64,000 bases of DNA from the NCBI GenBank assembly GCA_963825405.1, contig CAWGTB010000003.1, positions 496,001 to 560,000 of the forward strand, read 5' to 3'. This DNA comes from JACPNO01 sp963825405 (GTDB lineage Bacteria; Acidobacteriota; Terriglobia; Bryobacterales; Bryobacteraceae). Shown here piece after piece: positions 55,022 through 62,619 of this stretch. A model generated the notes under the pieces. It worked only from the letters and a program-made list of their open reading frames with translations, was not told where the DNA came from and did no database searches. The translations under genes were made by a program, and so were the position numbers. Within the stretch, counting starts at the first letter, position 1, and every line of letters begins with the position of its first letter.

Positions 55022-55147
55022 GGGGAACGGGGACAGACGACATTTCCTGATAACGATTTCTCGCTCAGGCTGGCGTCTTATTCTTCAGTTGGTTCTAGTA
55101 CTTAACTGGGGGGATGATCGAATGTCGTGTGTCTCCGTTTCTACTCC
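55022..55147. repeat. MITE/REPIN-like element, copy A
   Basis: Copy A shares with copy B (55704) the left end ACGGGGACAGACGACATTTC, an internal TCTTATTCTTCA ... TTGGTTCTA stretch, a G-run, and a right end in the opposite orientation (ATGTCGTGTGTCTCCGTTTC). Its inverted ends are imperfect. No coding content. Copies A and B are in direct orientation, 680 bases apart, flanking the gene at 55208. Confidence 0.8.
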
Positions 55148-55207
55148 GGCAGGCGGGACCAACCGGGAAATGTTGCACCAGTTTCCATCTTTTCCAGGTT
55201 GACAGCA

Positions 55208-55687
55208 ATGATAGCGCCCATCGCGTTGGCACTACTCTTCGGAAGCTCGACACCCGGAACTTCGCGTAATATTTCCGTCTGTGAAGCAGCCAGGTTTAGC
55301 GAGCAATTGGATGGCACCCGGGTTCGAATCAGGGGCGTGTGGCGGCAGACGTTTCCTGGAGCGGACCTCTTCGACGAACTCGTCGACGCAAAGTGCCCGA
55401 ATGTGGAGATCCACGTGCTGGCAACGGACGCTTCCTTGGGGCATCCCCCGCCAGTAGGGTACAAACTCGACATGAAATCCGCTCGACGCGCGCAGCGTGT
55501 GGCCGAAAAAGCATTGGCGGCTGGCCGCGACCTATCTGCGACTATCGTGGGAGTGTTGTACGTGCAGAAAAAAGAGGACTATGTCCCGGCCCGGCCGTTG
55601 AACAAGGATGTGATGATTCCTCCCCACCACAAGTGGTATCCCCTCGTTTTGCTAATCGAGACAGTGCGGGACATAAAGGAGCGCTGA
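55208..55687 (+). CDS. hypothetical exported protein, about 159 aa
   Basis: Start ATG 55208 gives a signal peptide (IAPIALALLFGSSTPG). The mature part ISVCEAARFSEQLDGTRVRI, then RGVWRQTFPGADLFDELVDA, suggests a small OB-like beta barrel similar to those in some exported acidobacterial proteins. The Cys pair (SVCEAAR and DAKCPNVEIH) may form a disulfide. An upstream start at 55127 would overlap repeat A and is unlikely. Function is unknown. The gene is flanked by the two homologous repeats, which makes it a candidate mobile or recombined cargo. Confidence 0.65.
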   Translation: MIAPIALALLFGSSTPGTSRNISVCEAARFSEQLDGTRVRIRGVWRQTFPGADLFDELVDAKCPNVEIHVLATDASLGHPPPVGYKLDMKSARRAQRVAEKALAAGRDLSATIVGVLYVQKKEDYVPARPLNKDVMIPPHHKWYPLVLLIETVRDIKER

Positions 55688-55703
55688 CAGATCCTTCCCG
55701 CGG

Positions 55704-55836
55704 TGGGAAACGGGGACAGACGACATTTCCTGATGACGATCTCTCACTGTGGACGACGTCTTATTCTTCAATTGGTTCTAATATTTAGCGGGGGAATCAT
55801 CGGACGGAAACATCGTCTGTCCCCGTTTCCACCCCC
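55704..55836. repeat. MITE/REPIN-like element, copy B with perfect 18-base inverted ends
   Basis: GGAAACGGGGACAGACGA at 55706-55723 is the exact reverse complement of TCGTCTGTCCCCGTTTCC at 55813-55830, about 90 bases apart. The interior (from CATTTCCTGATGACGATCTC on) aligns with copy A over its whole length with scattered substitutions. The whole element would fold into a long hairpin when transcribed. No gene within. It lies directly before the gene at 55906. Confidence 0.85.
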
Positions 55837-55905
55837 GATATGGGATCTTGGCGTTGGCAATCTCTTCTTCCCGAATAGCTCGAGACTGGACCCGGGGTGC
55901 TAAAG

Positions 55906-57036
55906 ATGATCAAAACCATTTGCATTATCTTTCTCTACTCAACTGGTTGGCTTCGAATGGAGGCGCAGAACGTGGACGTTAGCGGCTCGAAAATAGCTCT
56001 CCCTGAAGGGAACGTGCTCGGAGCAGCTTTCTACGAAGACAACGGGATATTTTTTGTCCAGCAGAGTGTGCTCTCAACTGAGAATGGCGGGCTGCTGATT
56101 CGTTCTCATCGTCAGTTGTCCTCTTGGAGTATCAAGCATCGTTCGATCATTACGAAAAGAGTTTTTGACGAGAATCCACAAGGTGCATCGGCATACCCGT
56201 GTGGCCGTGTCGAAACATCTGCGAAATTACATCGGGTTTTCCTATGCAGTGCAGGTTCTCACGTTGAGGTTCTCGACCCGGACAGCTTGAGCACGATTGG
56301 GAAAATGGCTCAGGGAGACGACCAGTACATCAACGACTTTGCTGTTGACGATCTTCGTAGCAGGCTGCTTGTGTTGGCGGCTCGGAGAGATGGTTCTATC
56401 CGTATCACTGCCTACTCTCTGCTGAACGGGGACAAGCAGCAGGAGGCAGTCCTGCCTGCTGCGAATGCCAAGAGGATGAGCCTTGCCTTCGCTCCAAAGA
56501 CCGGGCAGATCGGCATCGCTGTAGAGGTAGGCAGCCGCTCTGGGGGGAAGGCTGACATTTACGCCTGCTCCGTCGAATCCAACCTCGCCTGTACAAGAGT
56601 CACTCAAATAGATGCAGTGTCGCAGATCACCTTTCTAGGAAGGCAAATGCTGGTTGCAACCAGCACTTTTGCAGACAACAAAAAAGACTGCGTTCTGACC
56701 GTTGATCCGACAACACGTTCGGTCACCCGTGAATACTGTTCTCCTTCGACCGGAGTCCATTATGCGGTAGGAGTCGTCGACAAGAGGTATGTGGTGGCCT
56801 TCACGGGCATCAGCAAACGGACGTGGTTCGGCGAGGAAAACAAGTCTGTGACGAGTTCGTTCTCGGTATGGAGGGCAGAAACTTCTCAAGTCGCCGCTGT
56901 CGCAAAGGACCCGAGCGATTATGGGGCGTTCCAGAACGAAATGAGGGTGGTCGCAAGCAACACGGAACCACTGTTTATCGCGTACCAGAGAGTATCGAAT
57001 GTGCTTTGTCTTTACTCAATCGTGGATCACAACTGA
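55906..57036 (+). CDS. hypothetical exported beta-propeller-like protein
   Basis: About 376 aa. Signal peptide (KTICIIFLYSTGWLRMEAQ). The mature chain is beta-rich with repeated strand patterns such as VLGAAFYEDNGIFFVQQ, LLVLAARRDGSIRITAYSLL, LAFAPKTGQIGIAVEVGSRS and ITFLGRQMLVATSTF, suggesting a propeller. No family is named. Base composition is visibly lower in GC than the flanking housekeeping genes, and it sits next to a repeat element. This suggests acquired or fast-evolving DNA. Confidence 0.65.
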   Translation: MIKTICIIFLYSTGWLRMEAQNVDVSGSKIALPEGNVLGAAFYEDNGIFFVQQSVLSTENGGLLIRSHRQLSSWSIKHRSIITKRVFDENPQGASAYPCGRVETSAKLHRVFLCSAGSHVEVLDPDSLSTIGKMAQGDDQYINDFAVDDLRSRLLVLAARRDGSIRITAYSLLNGDKQQEAVLPAANAKRMSLAFAPKTGQIGIAVEVGSRSGGKADIYACSVESNLACTRVTQIDAVSQITFLGRQMLVATSTFADNKKDCVLTVDPTTRSVTREYCSPSTGVHYAVGVVDKRYVVAFTGISKRTWFGEENKSVTSSFSVWRAETSQVAAVAKDPSDYGAFQNEMRVVASNTEPLFIAYQRVSNVLCLYSIVDHN

Positions 57037-57191
57037 TGCTGCTGTCCTGCGTCCGACTTTTCCCGGGCGCAAAGTGAATCGAGTAGGCATCTGTGCGTTG
57101 CCCGCTGAAGCAATCAGCAGCGACAGTGCAAAATCAAGCAATTACGGCTTCGCTGCGATTTCGTAACATAGATCGCGTGCGGCCGCGCGCC

Positions 57192-57596
57192 CTACTGATT
57201 GTCAAATCGATCCATTATCCAGTTCAGCGCGGTGGCGATGAGAGCGAACTCAACCGGCCATATCAAAAGAAACCACGCCGTTCTCCAGTGTTCTACCCTG
57301 CCTAAAATTACCCAAAAACAGGCGGTGTGGACTAACAGGAGGCCTACTGTTGCACGCCAAAATAGGCTGTTGCGCCAGAATCGCCGACGTTGCTTGGTCA
57401 CATAACCAAAAAGCAGTGCCGTGTGGGCCGCCAAGGCGGCCCACTTACCCCACTTAGCTAGAGATGCGTCGGACACGTGAAACGCGGACCAATATACGAT
57501 CGTTGCCACGGTTGCAAAAAGAAGAACGATGATTGCCCCTAGGGCGATGTATCCGAGGAGAGTGTAGATGAGCAGTTGATTTCTAATCTTGCCCAT
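57192..57596 (-). CDS. membrane protein of unknown function, 134 aa
   Basis: Four helices: LLGYIALGAIIVLLFATVAT, WAALAAHTALLFGYVT, ATVGLLLVHTACFWVILGRV and TAWFLLIWPVEFALIATALN. A basic loop (KQRRRFWRNSLFW) lies in the middle. No family is recognised. It is in the lower-GC patch, convergent with the propeller-like gene. The 155-base gap between them holds nothing I recognise. Confidence 0.65.
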   Translation of the reverse strand: MGKIRNQLLIYTLLGYIALGAIIVLLFATVATIVYWSAFHVSDASLAKWGKWAALAAHTALLFGYVTKQRRRFWRNSLFWRATVGLLLVHTACFWVILGRVEHWRTAWFLLIWPVEFALIATALNWIMDRFDNQ

Positions 57597-57669
57597 ACAA
57601 ATGCGGCGATAGCGATCAGCACGCTACTTCCAAAATCCAGGCACCAAGTTGAATCAGCAGTCGCCGCGC

Positions 57670-58233
57670 TTAGAGTTTGGCGGGTATCTCGTAAACGTAA
57701 ATGGCGTGCGGCCGCGCGCCTTCGATCTTGATCTGCTCAACCGCGCTTGGTTTCCATCCCCGAATCTCGAAGTCGTGCGACACCACGCGCGAGCCCGGCT
57801 TGAGATCGCGCTCGAGATTTGGCCGCAGCAGCTCGTTCGATGCAGTCGAGAGATAGATCGTCACCACGTCGGCAGGTTTCAGGTCGACCTTGAGCAAGTT
57901 GGCGTGCACGATTTTCACGCGATCTTCCAGGCCCAGCGATTTCACGCGGGCTGAAGCCAGCTTGTACAGGCTGGATGACAGCTCGACGCCCACTGCGTTG
58001 GCCTTGAATTTGCGCGCCGCCGTGATTACGATGCGGCCTTCACCGCAGCCTAGATCGTAAACCATTTCGCCCGGCTTCAAGTGTGCCGCCGAGAGCATTT
58101 TCTCGACAACATCTTCAGGGCTGGGGAAATCGGGCGCCAGAACTTCCGGATTGCCGAACTTCTGGGCGGCCGCGGGCGCAGCCAGAGCCGCCAGCAGCAT
58201 CCAAGTCTTCCAATTGGTTAAGCCTATCCCCAC
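57670..58233 (-). CDS. SAM-dependent methyltransferase with an N-terminal signal-like segment
   Basis: 187 aa. The N-terminus (TWMLLAALAAPAAAQ) looks like a Sec signal peptide. After it comes a Rossmann methyltransferase of the class I type: FPSPEDVVEKMLSAAHLKPG, motif I YDLGCGEGRIVITAARKF, VGVELSSSLYKLASARVKSL, VKIVHANLLKVDLKPADVV, YLSTASNELLRPNLERDLKP. It is similar to histone-lysine (DOT1-like) or generic protein methyltransferases. Start GTG 58233, or ATG 58200 if the signal is shorter. A SAM enzyme with a signal peptide is odd, because SAM is cytoplasmic. Confidence 0.82.
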   Translation of the reverse strand: MGIGLTNWKTWMLLAALAAPAAAQKFGNPEVLAPDFPSPEDVVEKMLSAAHLKPGEMVYDLGCGEGRIVITAARKFKANAVGVELSSSLYKLASARVKSLGLEDRVKIVHANLLKVDLKPADVVTIYLSTASNELLRPNLERDLKPGSRVVSHDFEIRGWKPSAVEQIKIEGARPHAIYVYEIPAKL

Positions 58234-58265
58234 ATCATGATTCTACGTGATCCGCGCCCATACGG

Positions 58266-59486
58266 TTACGGCGAAGATGCGGCCTGCGCCAGCTTCCTGG
58301 TGTGGAATCTCAGGATGCGGGACATGATCTCGGTCCAGGCGTACCAAAGGTCGCGCGGGCGCGAAATGGTGTATTCGTAGCCGTTGAGGCGCTTGACGGC
58401 GGCGCCGATGGCATCCCGCCAGGGATTGACCCGAGGATCCAGGTTGTAATTCATATAGAACACCGGATAAGAGACATCTCCCAGTTTACGCAGCGTTTCC
58501 GGCGCGACAGCTTCGTCCAGCATGACCTTGGGGCCGGCAAAAATTACGGCATCGGGATGCTGGCCGGAGCCCATTTCTTCGGTGATCAGGTCGGCGAGGA
58601 AATCGGTTTCCCCGCGTTTCTGACCCAGAAGCTTGAGATCGACCGTACCGAGGTTCAGCGTGCGTAGTGCCTCGCCCAGGGCAGGGAAGTCGATCTGCCC
58701 GGCTTCCTGCTGGCGGTACACCACCCGCTGTTGCTGTACATTGAATGCCACCACCGAAACCTTGCCGATGCGTGGCTCGCGCGAAATACTGCGCAGGATC
58801 GACACCAGCGCGTTGGTGTCCAGCGGCTGCAGCGTCGCCGAATAGGTCTTCTGCGGCGCGAAGTTCACCATCACCTTCACTTTGAGCGGTTCCTGGGCGG
58901 CGCTGTGCTCGATGGGCGGCTCCTGCTTGAACGGTTCATGCTCAGACGCCTCCACCGCGCCGGCGGGAATCATGAGGTTGAGGTGCTTGTCCTTGGCCGG
59001 CAGGTCGGCCGCGACATCCCAATGAAACGAGCAGACGCGCTCGCCGCGGTCTCGCATTAGCAGATCGACGTGGTAGCTGCCTTCACCCAAGTCGAAGATC
59101 CCCTGCAAGTAGGCTGTGCCCTTGGCGTCTTCCTCGATATCGGGCACGGTCATGTGGTGGGAGAAATACACGGCGGAAGCATTCGGGCGATCGGCCGGAG
59201 TGACGCGGAAAACGGTGGTGAGCAAGCCGTCTTTTCCGGCAGCCTCGCGCAGAGGAAGGCTTACATCGTAGCCGGCGTGGAAGCGCAGATCGAATCCCAG
59301 CAGTGGCTTCATGGGCGTTACCGTGCAGGGGAGGTCGCGGCGGACGTCCTGCGCTTCCAGCACCGCCGAATCGGTATTGAGAATTCGGACAACGCCGCCC
59401 GGCCCCGTGCCAGGCATCAGCGATTGCGCTTCGAGCGCTACTCCGGCGCAGAGTATACAAACCGAAAGCTTGCCGCCCACCCGCAT
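58266..59486 (-). CDS. exported protein with VWFA-related-type C-terminal domain
   Basis: About 406 aa. Start ATG 59486 gives a signal (GGKLSVCILCAGVALEAQ). The middle (GFDLRFHAGYDVSLPLREAA ... TTVFRVTPADRPNASAVYFS) is beta-rich. The last 200 residues (VSVVAFNVQQQRVVYRQQEA, LKLLGQKRGETDFLADLITE, PDAVIFAGPKVMLDEAVAPE) have the alternating alpha/beta character of VWA-like domains found in many acidobacterial exported proteins. No clear MIDAS D-x-S-x-S motif is present. Function is unknown. Confidence 0.7.
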   Translation of the reverse strand: MRVGGKLSVCILCAGVALEAQSLMPGTGPGGVVRILNTDSAVLEAQDVRRDLPCTVTPMKPLLGFDLRFHAGYDVSLPLREAAGKDGLLTTVFRVTPADRPNASAVYFSHHMTVPDIEEDAKGTAYLQGIFDLGEGSYHVDLLMRDRGERVCSFHWDVAADLPAKDKHLNLMIPAGAVEASEHEPFKQEPPIEHSAAQEPLKVKVMVNFAPQKTYSATLQPLDTNALVSILRSISREPRIGKVSVVAFNVQQQRVVYRQQEAGQIDFPALGEALRTLNLGTVDLKLLGQKRGETDFLADLITEEMGSGQHPDAVIFAGPKVMLDEAVAPETLRKLGDVSYPVFYMNYNLDPRVNPWRDAIGAAVKRLNGYEYTISRPRDLWYAWTEIMSRILRFHTRKLAQAASSP

Positions 59487-59588
59487 CTGGTCCCCGACTT
59501 CCTGGTTATCGATCCTATCATCTGGAAGATATTGGCGCCATCCGTTCCCAGGGGATAGACGCCGCAAGGATAGAATGATTTCAAGCCC

Positions 59589-60248
59589 ATGTTCGAAATG
59601 GATCAAACGAAGACGCAGGCCGAGGACGTCGCGCGACCCGAAGGCTTGCCGCCGGATGTGATCGTCAGCCCCGATGCATTGCGCGCCGAGCGAGTGCCGC
59701 CGGGCCAATCGCGCACGCGGAAATGGCCGGTGCTCGACGCCGCCGGGCCGCCGCAGCTCGCGCTGGAGAAATGGAAACTGCGCTTGTTCGGCAATGTCGC
59801 CCGTCCCGTGGAATGGACCTGGGAGGAATTTCAACGTCTGCCGCGAGTGAAAGTTTTTTCCGATTTCCACTGCGTCACCCGCTGGTCCCGGCTGGGTAAT
59901 TTGTGGGAAGGCGTGGCCACGCGCGAACTTCTGGCCCTGGCTGGCGGACCGACGCCCGAGGCGCACTTTGTGCTGGCGCATGGCTACGACGGCGCCTGGA
60001 CTACCAATCTGCCGCTCGCCGATTTTCTGGCCGAAGACGCCTTAGTCGCCTTCCTGCACGATGGCGAGCCGATTTCGCTCGAGCATGGCGGCCCGGCGCG
60101 CCTCATCATTCCCCGGCTCTATGCGTGGAAAAGCGCGAAGTGGCTTGCCGGCCTGGAACTTCTTCCGCAAGACCACGCCGGTTTCTGGGAGCGGAATGGC
60201 TATCACATGCGGGGCGATCCCTGGAAGGAAGAGCGCTATGGTTTTTAG
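59589..60248 (+). CDS. sulfite-oxidase-fold molybdoenzyme, short, cytoplasmic
   Basis: 219 aa, single Mo-cofactor domain. Marks are PPGQSRTRKWPVLDAAGPPQ, LRLFGNVARPVEWTWEEFQR, the molybdenum-ligand Cys in FSDFHCVTRWSRLGNLWEGV, GYDGAWTTNLPLADFLAEDA, HGGPARLIIPRLYAWKSAKW and FWERNGYHMRGDPWKEERYG. This layout (no signal, no dimerisation domain) matches the MoCo-only sulfite-oxidase-like group of unknown substrate. It overlaps the start of the TPR gene by 11 bases. Confidence 0.9.
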   Translation: MFEMDQTKTQAEDVARPEGLPPDVIVSPDALRAERVPPGQSRTRKWPVLDAAGPPQLALEKWKLRLFGNVARPVEWTWEEFQRLPRVKVFSDFHCVTRWSRLGNLWEGVATRELLALAGGPTPEAHFVLAHGYDGAWTTNLPLADFLAEDALVAFLHDGEPISLEHGGPARLIIPRLYAWKSAKWLAGLELLPQDHAGFWERNGYHMRGDPWKEERYGF

Positions 60249-60726
60249 GACGAGACTGCTTCTGCTGTTGGTGGCCACGGCCGGGCTGGCCGCGGCGGCA
60301 GGCATGCCTCCGCCCCAGCCCAAATTGGACGAAGCCGCTCTGGCCGGGGCGGCTCACACGCTGGGCACCGCCGATGCCAAGGTTTTCGACGATGCGATCG
60401 GGCTCATCAAGCAGGGCAACCATGCCGAAGCCCTGCTCTCGCTGACTCGCCTGACCGGCAGCAATCCGAAGAATGTGGCGGTACGCGCCACCCGCGCCTA
60501 CGTGCTGCTGCAGGTGGGCAATCTGCTCGGCGCGTTAGATGACGCCCGCCTCGCCGAAAAGACCGGCCCGCCCACCGCTTATCGCTGCTGGCTGCTGGCG
60601 CAGATTTCTTACCTGGCAGGAAACCAGCGGCTGTGCCGGCGGGAGGTCAAGCACCTGGAAGGCAATCCGGAGTACGGTGCAGAAGCCGCGAAGCTGGGCG
60701 CGAATTTGAGCGCGAGCAAGAAATAG
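60238..60726 (+). CDS. exported TPR-like protein
   Basis: About 162 aa. Signal peptide (FRTRLLLLLVATAGLAAAA). Helical repeats resembling TPR: ALLSLTRLTGSNPKNVAVRA, TRAYVLLQVGNLLGALDDAR and CWLLAQISYLAGNQRLCRRE. It overlaps the molybdoenzyme gene, so the pair is co-translated. It may be an assembly or docking factor for exported proteins; this is inferred from position. Confidence 0.78.
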   Translation: MVFRTRLLLLLVATAGLAAAAGMPPPQPKLDEAALAGAAHTLGTADAKVFDDAIGLIKQGNHAEALLSLTRLTGSNPKNVAVRATRAYVLLQVGNLLGALDDARLAEKTGPPTAYRCWLLAQISYLAGNQRLCRREVKHLEGNPEYGAEAAKLGANLSASKK

Positions 60727-60760
60727 GGATCAGTAGGTTGAGCTTGTGCGCCGAACGATG

Positions 60761-60988
60761 TCAGTCACATAAGCAATTCGCCGCGTTGGTATCGATGTCA
60801 AGAAAAATTCGGTAGCTGCCCACTCGGCGGCGCCACGCAGTTCGCTGGTGCGCGAGAGGAACAAGGTCCCCGCCAAAGGGATTTTCTTGCATAGCAGCGA
60901 GAGCCTGGAGTATGCGGGACTGATCGTTACCCGGAAACTTTTGCAGGGCTTTTCGAGCGTGCTTGGCGATTTCTACTTGCCAGCTCAT
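60761..60988 (-). CDS. RelE/ParE-type toxin
   Basis: 75 aa. It has the RelE fold pattern: WQVEIAKHARKALQKFPGND, then RILQALAAMQENPFGGDLVP, then WRRRVGSYRIFLDIDTNAAN. The Arg-rich strand W-R-R-R-V-G-S-Y-R-I is the RNase/gyrase-contact region of the family. It overlaps the 3' end of the AbrB-like antitoxin by 62 bases in another frame. The usual antitoxin for RelE is RHH- or RelB-type, so the AbrB pairing is uncommon. Confidence 0.82.
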   Translation of the reverse strand: MSWQVEIAKHARKALQKFPGNDQSRILQALAAMQENPFGGDLVPLAHQRTAWRRRVGSYRIFLDIDTNAANCLCD

Positions 60989-61232
60989 CGGTCAGTTGAG
61001 CAAGGCTCACGTAGTCCCCGTTCTTAATGTCCTTCCGGCCAGCTTTGATCCCCGCTAGTTCGGCTTTGGTGGGAGTGTAAGCCCGGCCTTTACCGGCCGG
61101 CTCTTTGGCAATAATCGTGATCAGACCGCGGGCCGCTTTGAATTCGACGGGATCGCCGGGGCGAATGCCCGCCCGGCGCCGGATCGTGGACGGGACGACG
61201 AGTTCAGTCTGACGCGCGGTCGCCTTGCTCAT
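60927..61232 (-). CDS. AbrB/SpoVT-type antitoxin
   Basis: 101 aa. The N-terminal swapped-hairpin domain is typical: QTELVVPSTIRRRAGIRPGD then PVEFKAARGLITIIAKEPAG. The C-terminal arm is basic and disordered (DELASRNRQARSKSPAKVSG) and covers the toxin start in another frame. It probably represses its own promoter and neutralises the adjacent RelE-type toxin. AAGGTG lies seven bases upstream of the ATG. Confidence 0.85.
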   Translation of the reverse strand: MSKATARQTELVVPSTIRRRAGIRPGDPVEFKAARGLITIIAKEPAGKGRAYTPTKAELAGIKAGRKDIKNGDYVSLAQLTDELASRNRQARSKSPAKVSG

Positions 61233-61296
61233 GTTGCACCTTCAGTATAGCTTGCGTCTCGCGATCCACCCGAAAAGTGTGGAACACTGAGGGGCT

Positions 61297-62619
61297 ATGA
61301 TCGGTCAACCCTCCACCGCTGCGTCGCTCGCGACCGGTCCGTGGTACCGGGAATTGAAAGCGAGTCACTGGTGGGTGCTGATTATCGCGTCACTCGGCTG
61401 GCTGTTCGACACGATGGACCAGCGCCTGTTCGTGCTCTCGCGCGGACCGGCGATGACGGCGCTGCTGCCTGCGGGAACATCGGTTGCCGACATCACCTGG
61501 TACAGCAGCGTCGCCACCGCAATCTTCATGCTGGGTTGGGCCATCGGCGGATTCTATTGCGGCATCCTGGGCGACCGCTGGGGCCGCGCTAAAACCATGA
61601 TGCTCACCATCCTGGTGTATTCGCTGTTCACGGGACTTTCGGCGCTCTCCACGACTTGGTGGGATTTCACGCTATACCGGTTTCTCACCGGCCTGGGTGT
61701 CGGCGGTGAATTCGCGGCCGGCGTTACGCTGGTGGCGGAAGTGATGCCGGATAGCGCGCGCGCTCACGCCCTTGGCATGCTGCAGGCGCTTTCGGCAGTA
61801 GGCAACATTACTGGCTCCGCCATTAGTTTTGTAGTCCTGCCGCTCGGTTGGCGGTGGATGTTTCTGGTGGGCGTGCTGCCGGCGCTACTGGTAGTGGCCA
61901 TCTTTCGCAAAATGAAAGAACCGGAGAAATGGCAGCAGGCGCGGGCGGCGGTTTTGCGTGGAGAGACCAAAGCCATGGGGTCGGTGAAAGATTTGTGGAC
62001 CGACCCGCGCTGGCGCAGGAATACGATCATTGGCTTGATCATGGCGATCTCGGGTGTGGTGGGTCTGTGGGGGATCGGCTTCTGGACGCCGGAGCTGATT
62101 CGTGAAGCGCTCAAAAATTCTCCGGCAGCGGACCGCAACTGGTACGTGAGCCTGGGCACGCTGCTGCAGGATACGGGCGCGTTCTTCGGCGTCTATGCAT
62201 TCACGCTGCTGACGGCCAAAACTGGCCGCCGTCCCGCGTTTATTGCGGCGTTCCTGCTGGCATTCGCCGCCACGCTGTTCACCTTCGGCCGGCTGCACAA
62301 TGCCAGCGATATTTTGTGGATGATTCCGCTCCTCGGCTTCTGCAACCTGATGGTGTTCGGCGGCTTCTCGATCTACTTCCCGGAGCTGTACCCGACCCGC
62401 CTGCGCAGTTCCGGCGTGGGCTTCTGCTATAACGTGGGCCGCGTCATCGCTGCGTTGGGTCCGTTTACGCTAGGCAGCCTGACGGTGGTTTTCAAGGACT
62501 CCGGATACGCCAGCCCGTTTCGCGCCGCGGCCATGGCATTGGCATCCATGTATCTGGTTGGCGTGGTGGCGACGTGGTTCGCGCCCGAGACCATGGGACG
62601 CCCGCTTCCCGAAGAATGA
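61297..62619 (+). CDS. MFS transporter
   Basis: 440 aa with 12 predicted helices. MFS marks are GWLFDTMDQRLFVLS (D-x-x-x-Q/R near helix 1), GILGDRWGRAKTMMLT (motif A), TLYRFLTGLGVGGEFAAGVT (helix 4-5 signature, like aromatic-acid and sugar-acid permeases), and IYFPELYPTRLRSSGVGFCY for the second half (P-E-x-x-P-T-x-x-R). It probably imports an organic acid or sugar acid with protons. Its TGA overlaps the ATG of the lipoprotein gene, which suggests co-translation. Confidence 0.92.
   Translation: MIGQPSTAASLATGPWYRELKASHWWVLIIASLGWLFDTMDQRLFVLSRGPAMTALLPAGTSVADITWYSSVATAIFMLGWAIGGFYCGILGDRWGRAKTMMLTILVYSLFTGLSALSTTWWDFTLYRFLTGLGVGGEFAAGVTLVAEVMPDSARAHALGMLQALSAVGNITGSAISFVVLPLGWRWMFLVGVLPALLVVAIFRKMKEPEKWQQARAAVLRGETKAMGSVKDLWTDPRWRRNTIIGLIMAISGVVGLWGIGFWTPELIREALKNSPAADRNWYVSLGTLLQDTGAFFGVYAFTLLTAKTGRRPAFIAAFLLAFAATLFTFGRLHNASDILWMIPLLGFCNLMVFGGFSIYFPELYPTRLRSSGVGFCYNVGRVIAALGPFTLGSLTVVFKDSGYASPFRAAAMALASMYLVGVVATWFAPETMGRPLPEE

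Noticed and set aside
55321..55331. GGTTCGAATC, resembling a tRNA T-loop
   Set aside because: No acceptor or anticodon stem can be built around it; it lies inside the coding frame of the gene at 55208.
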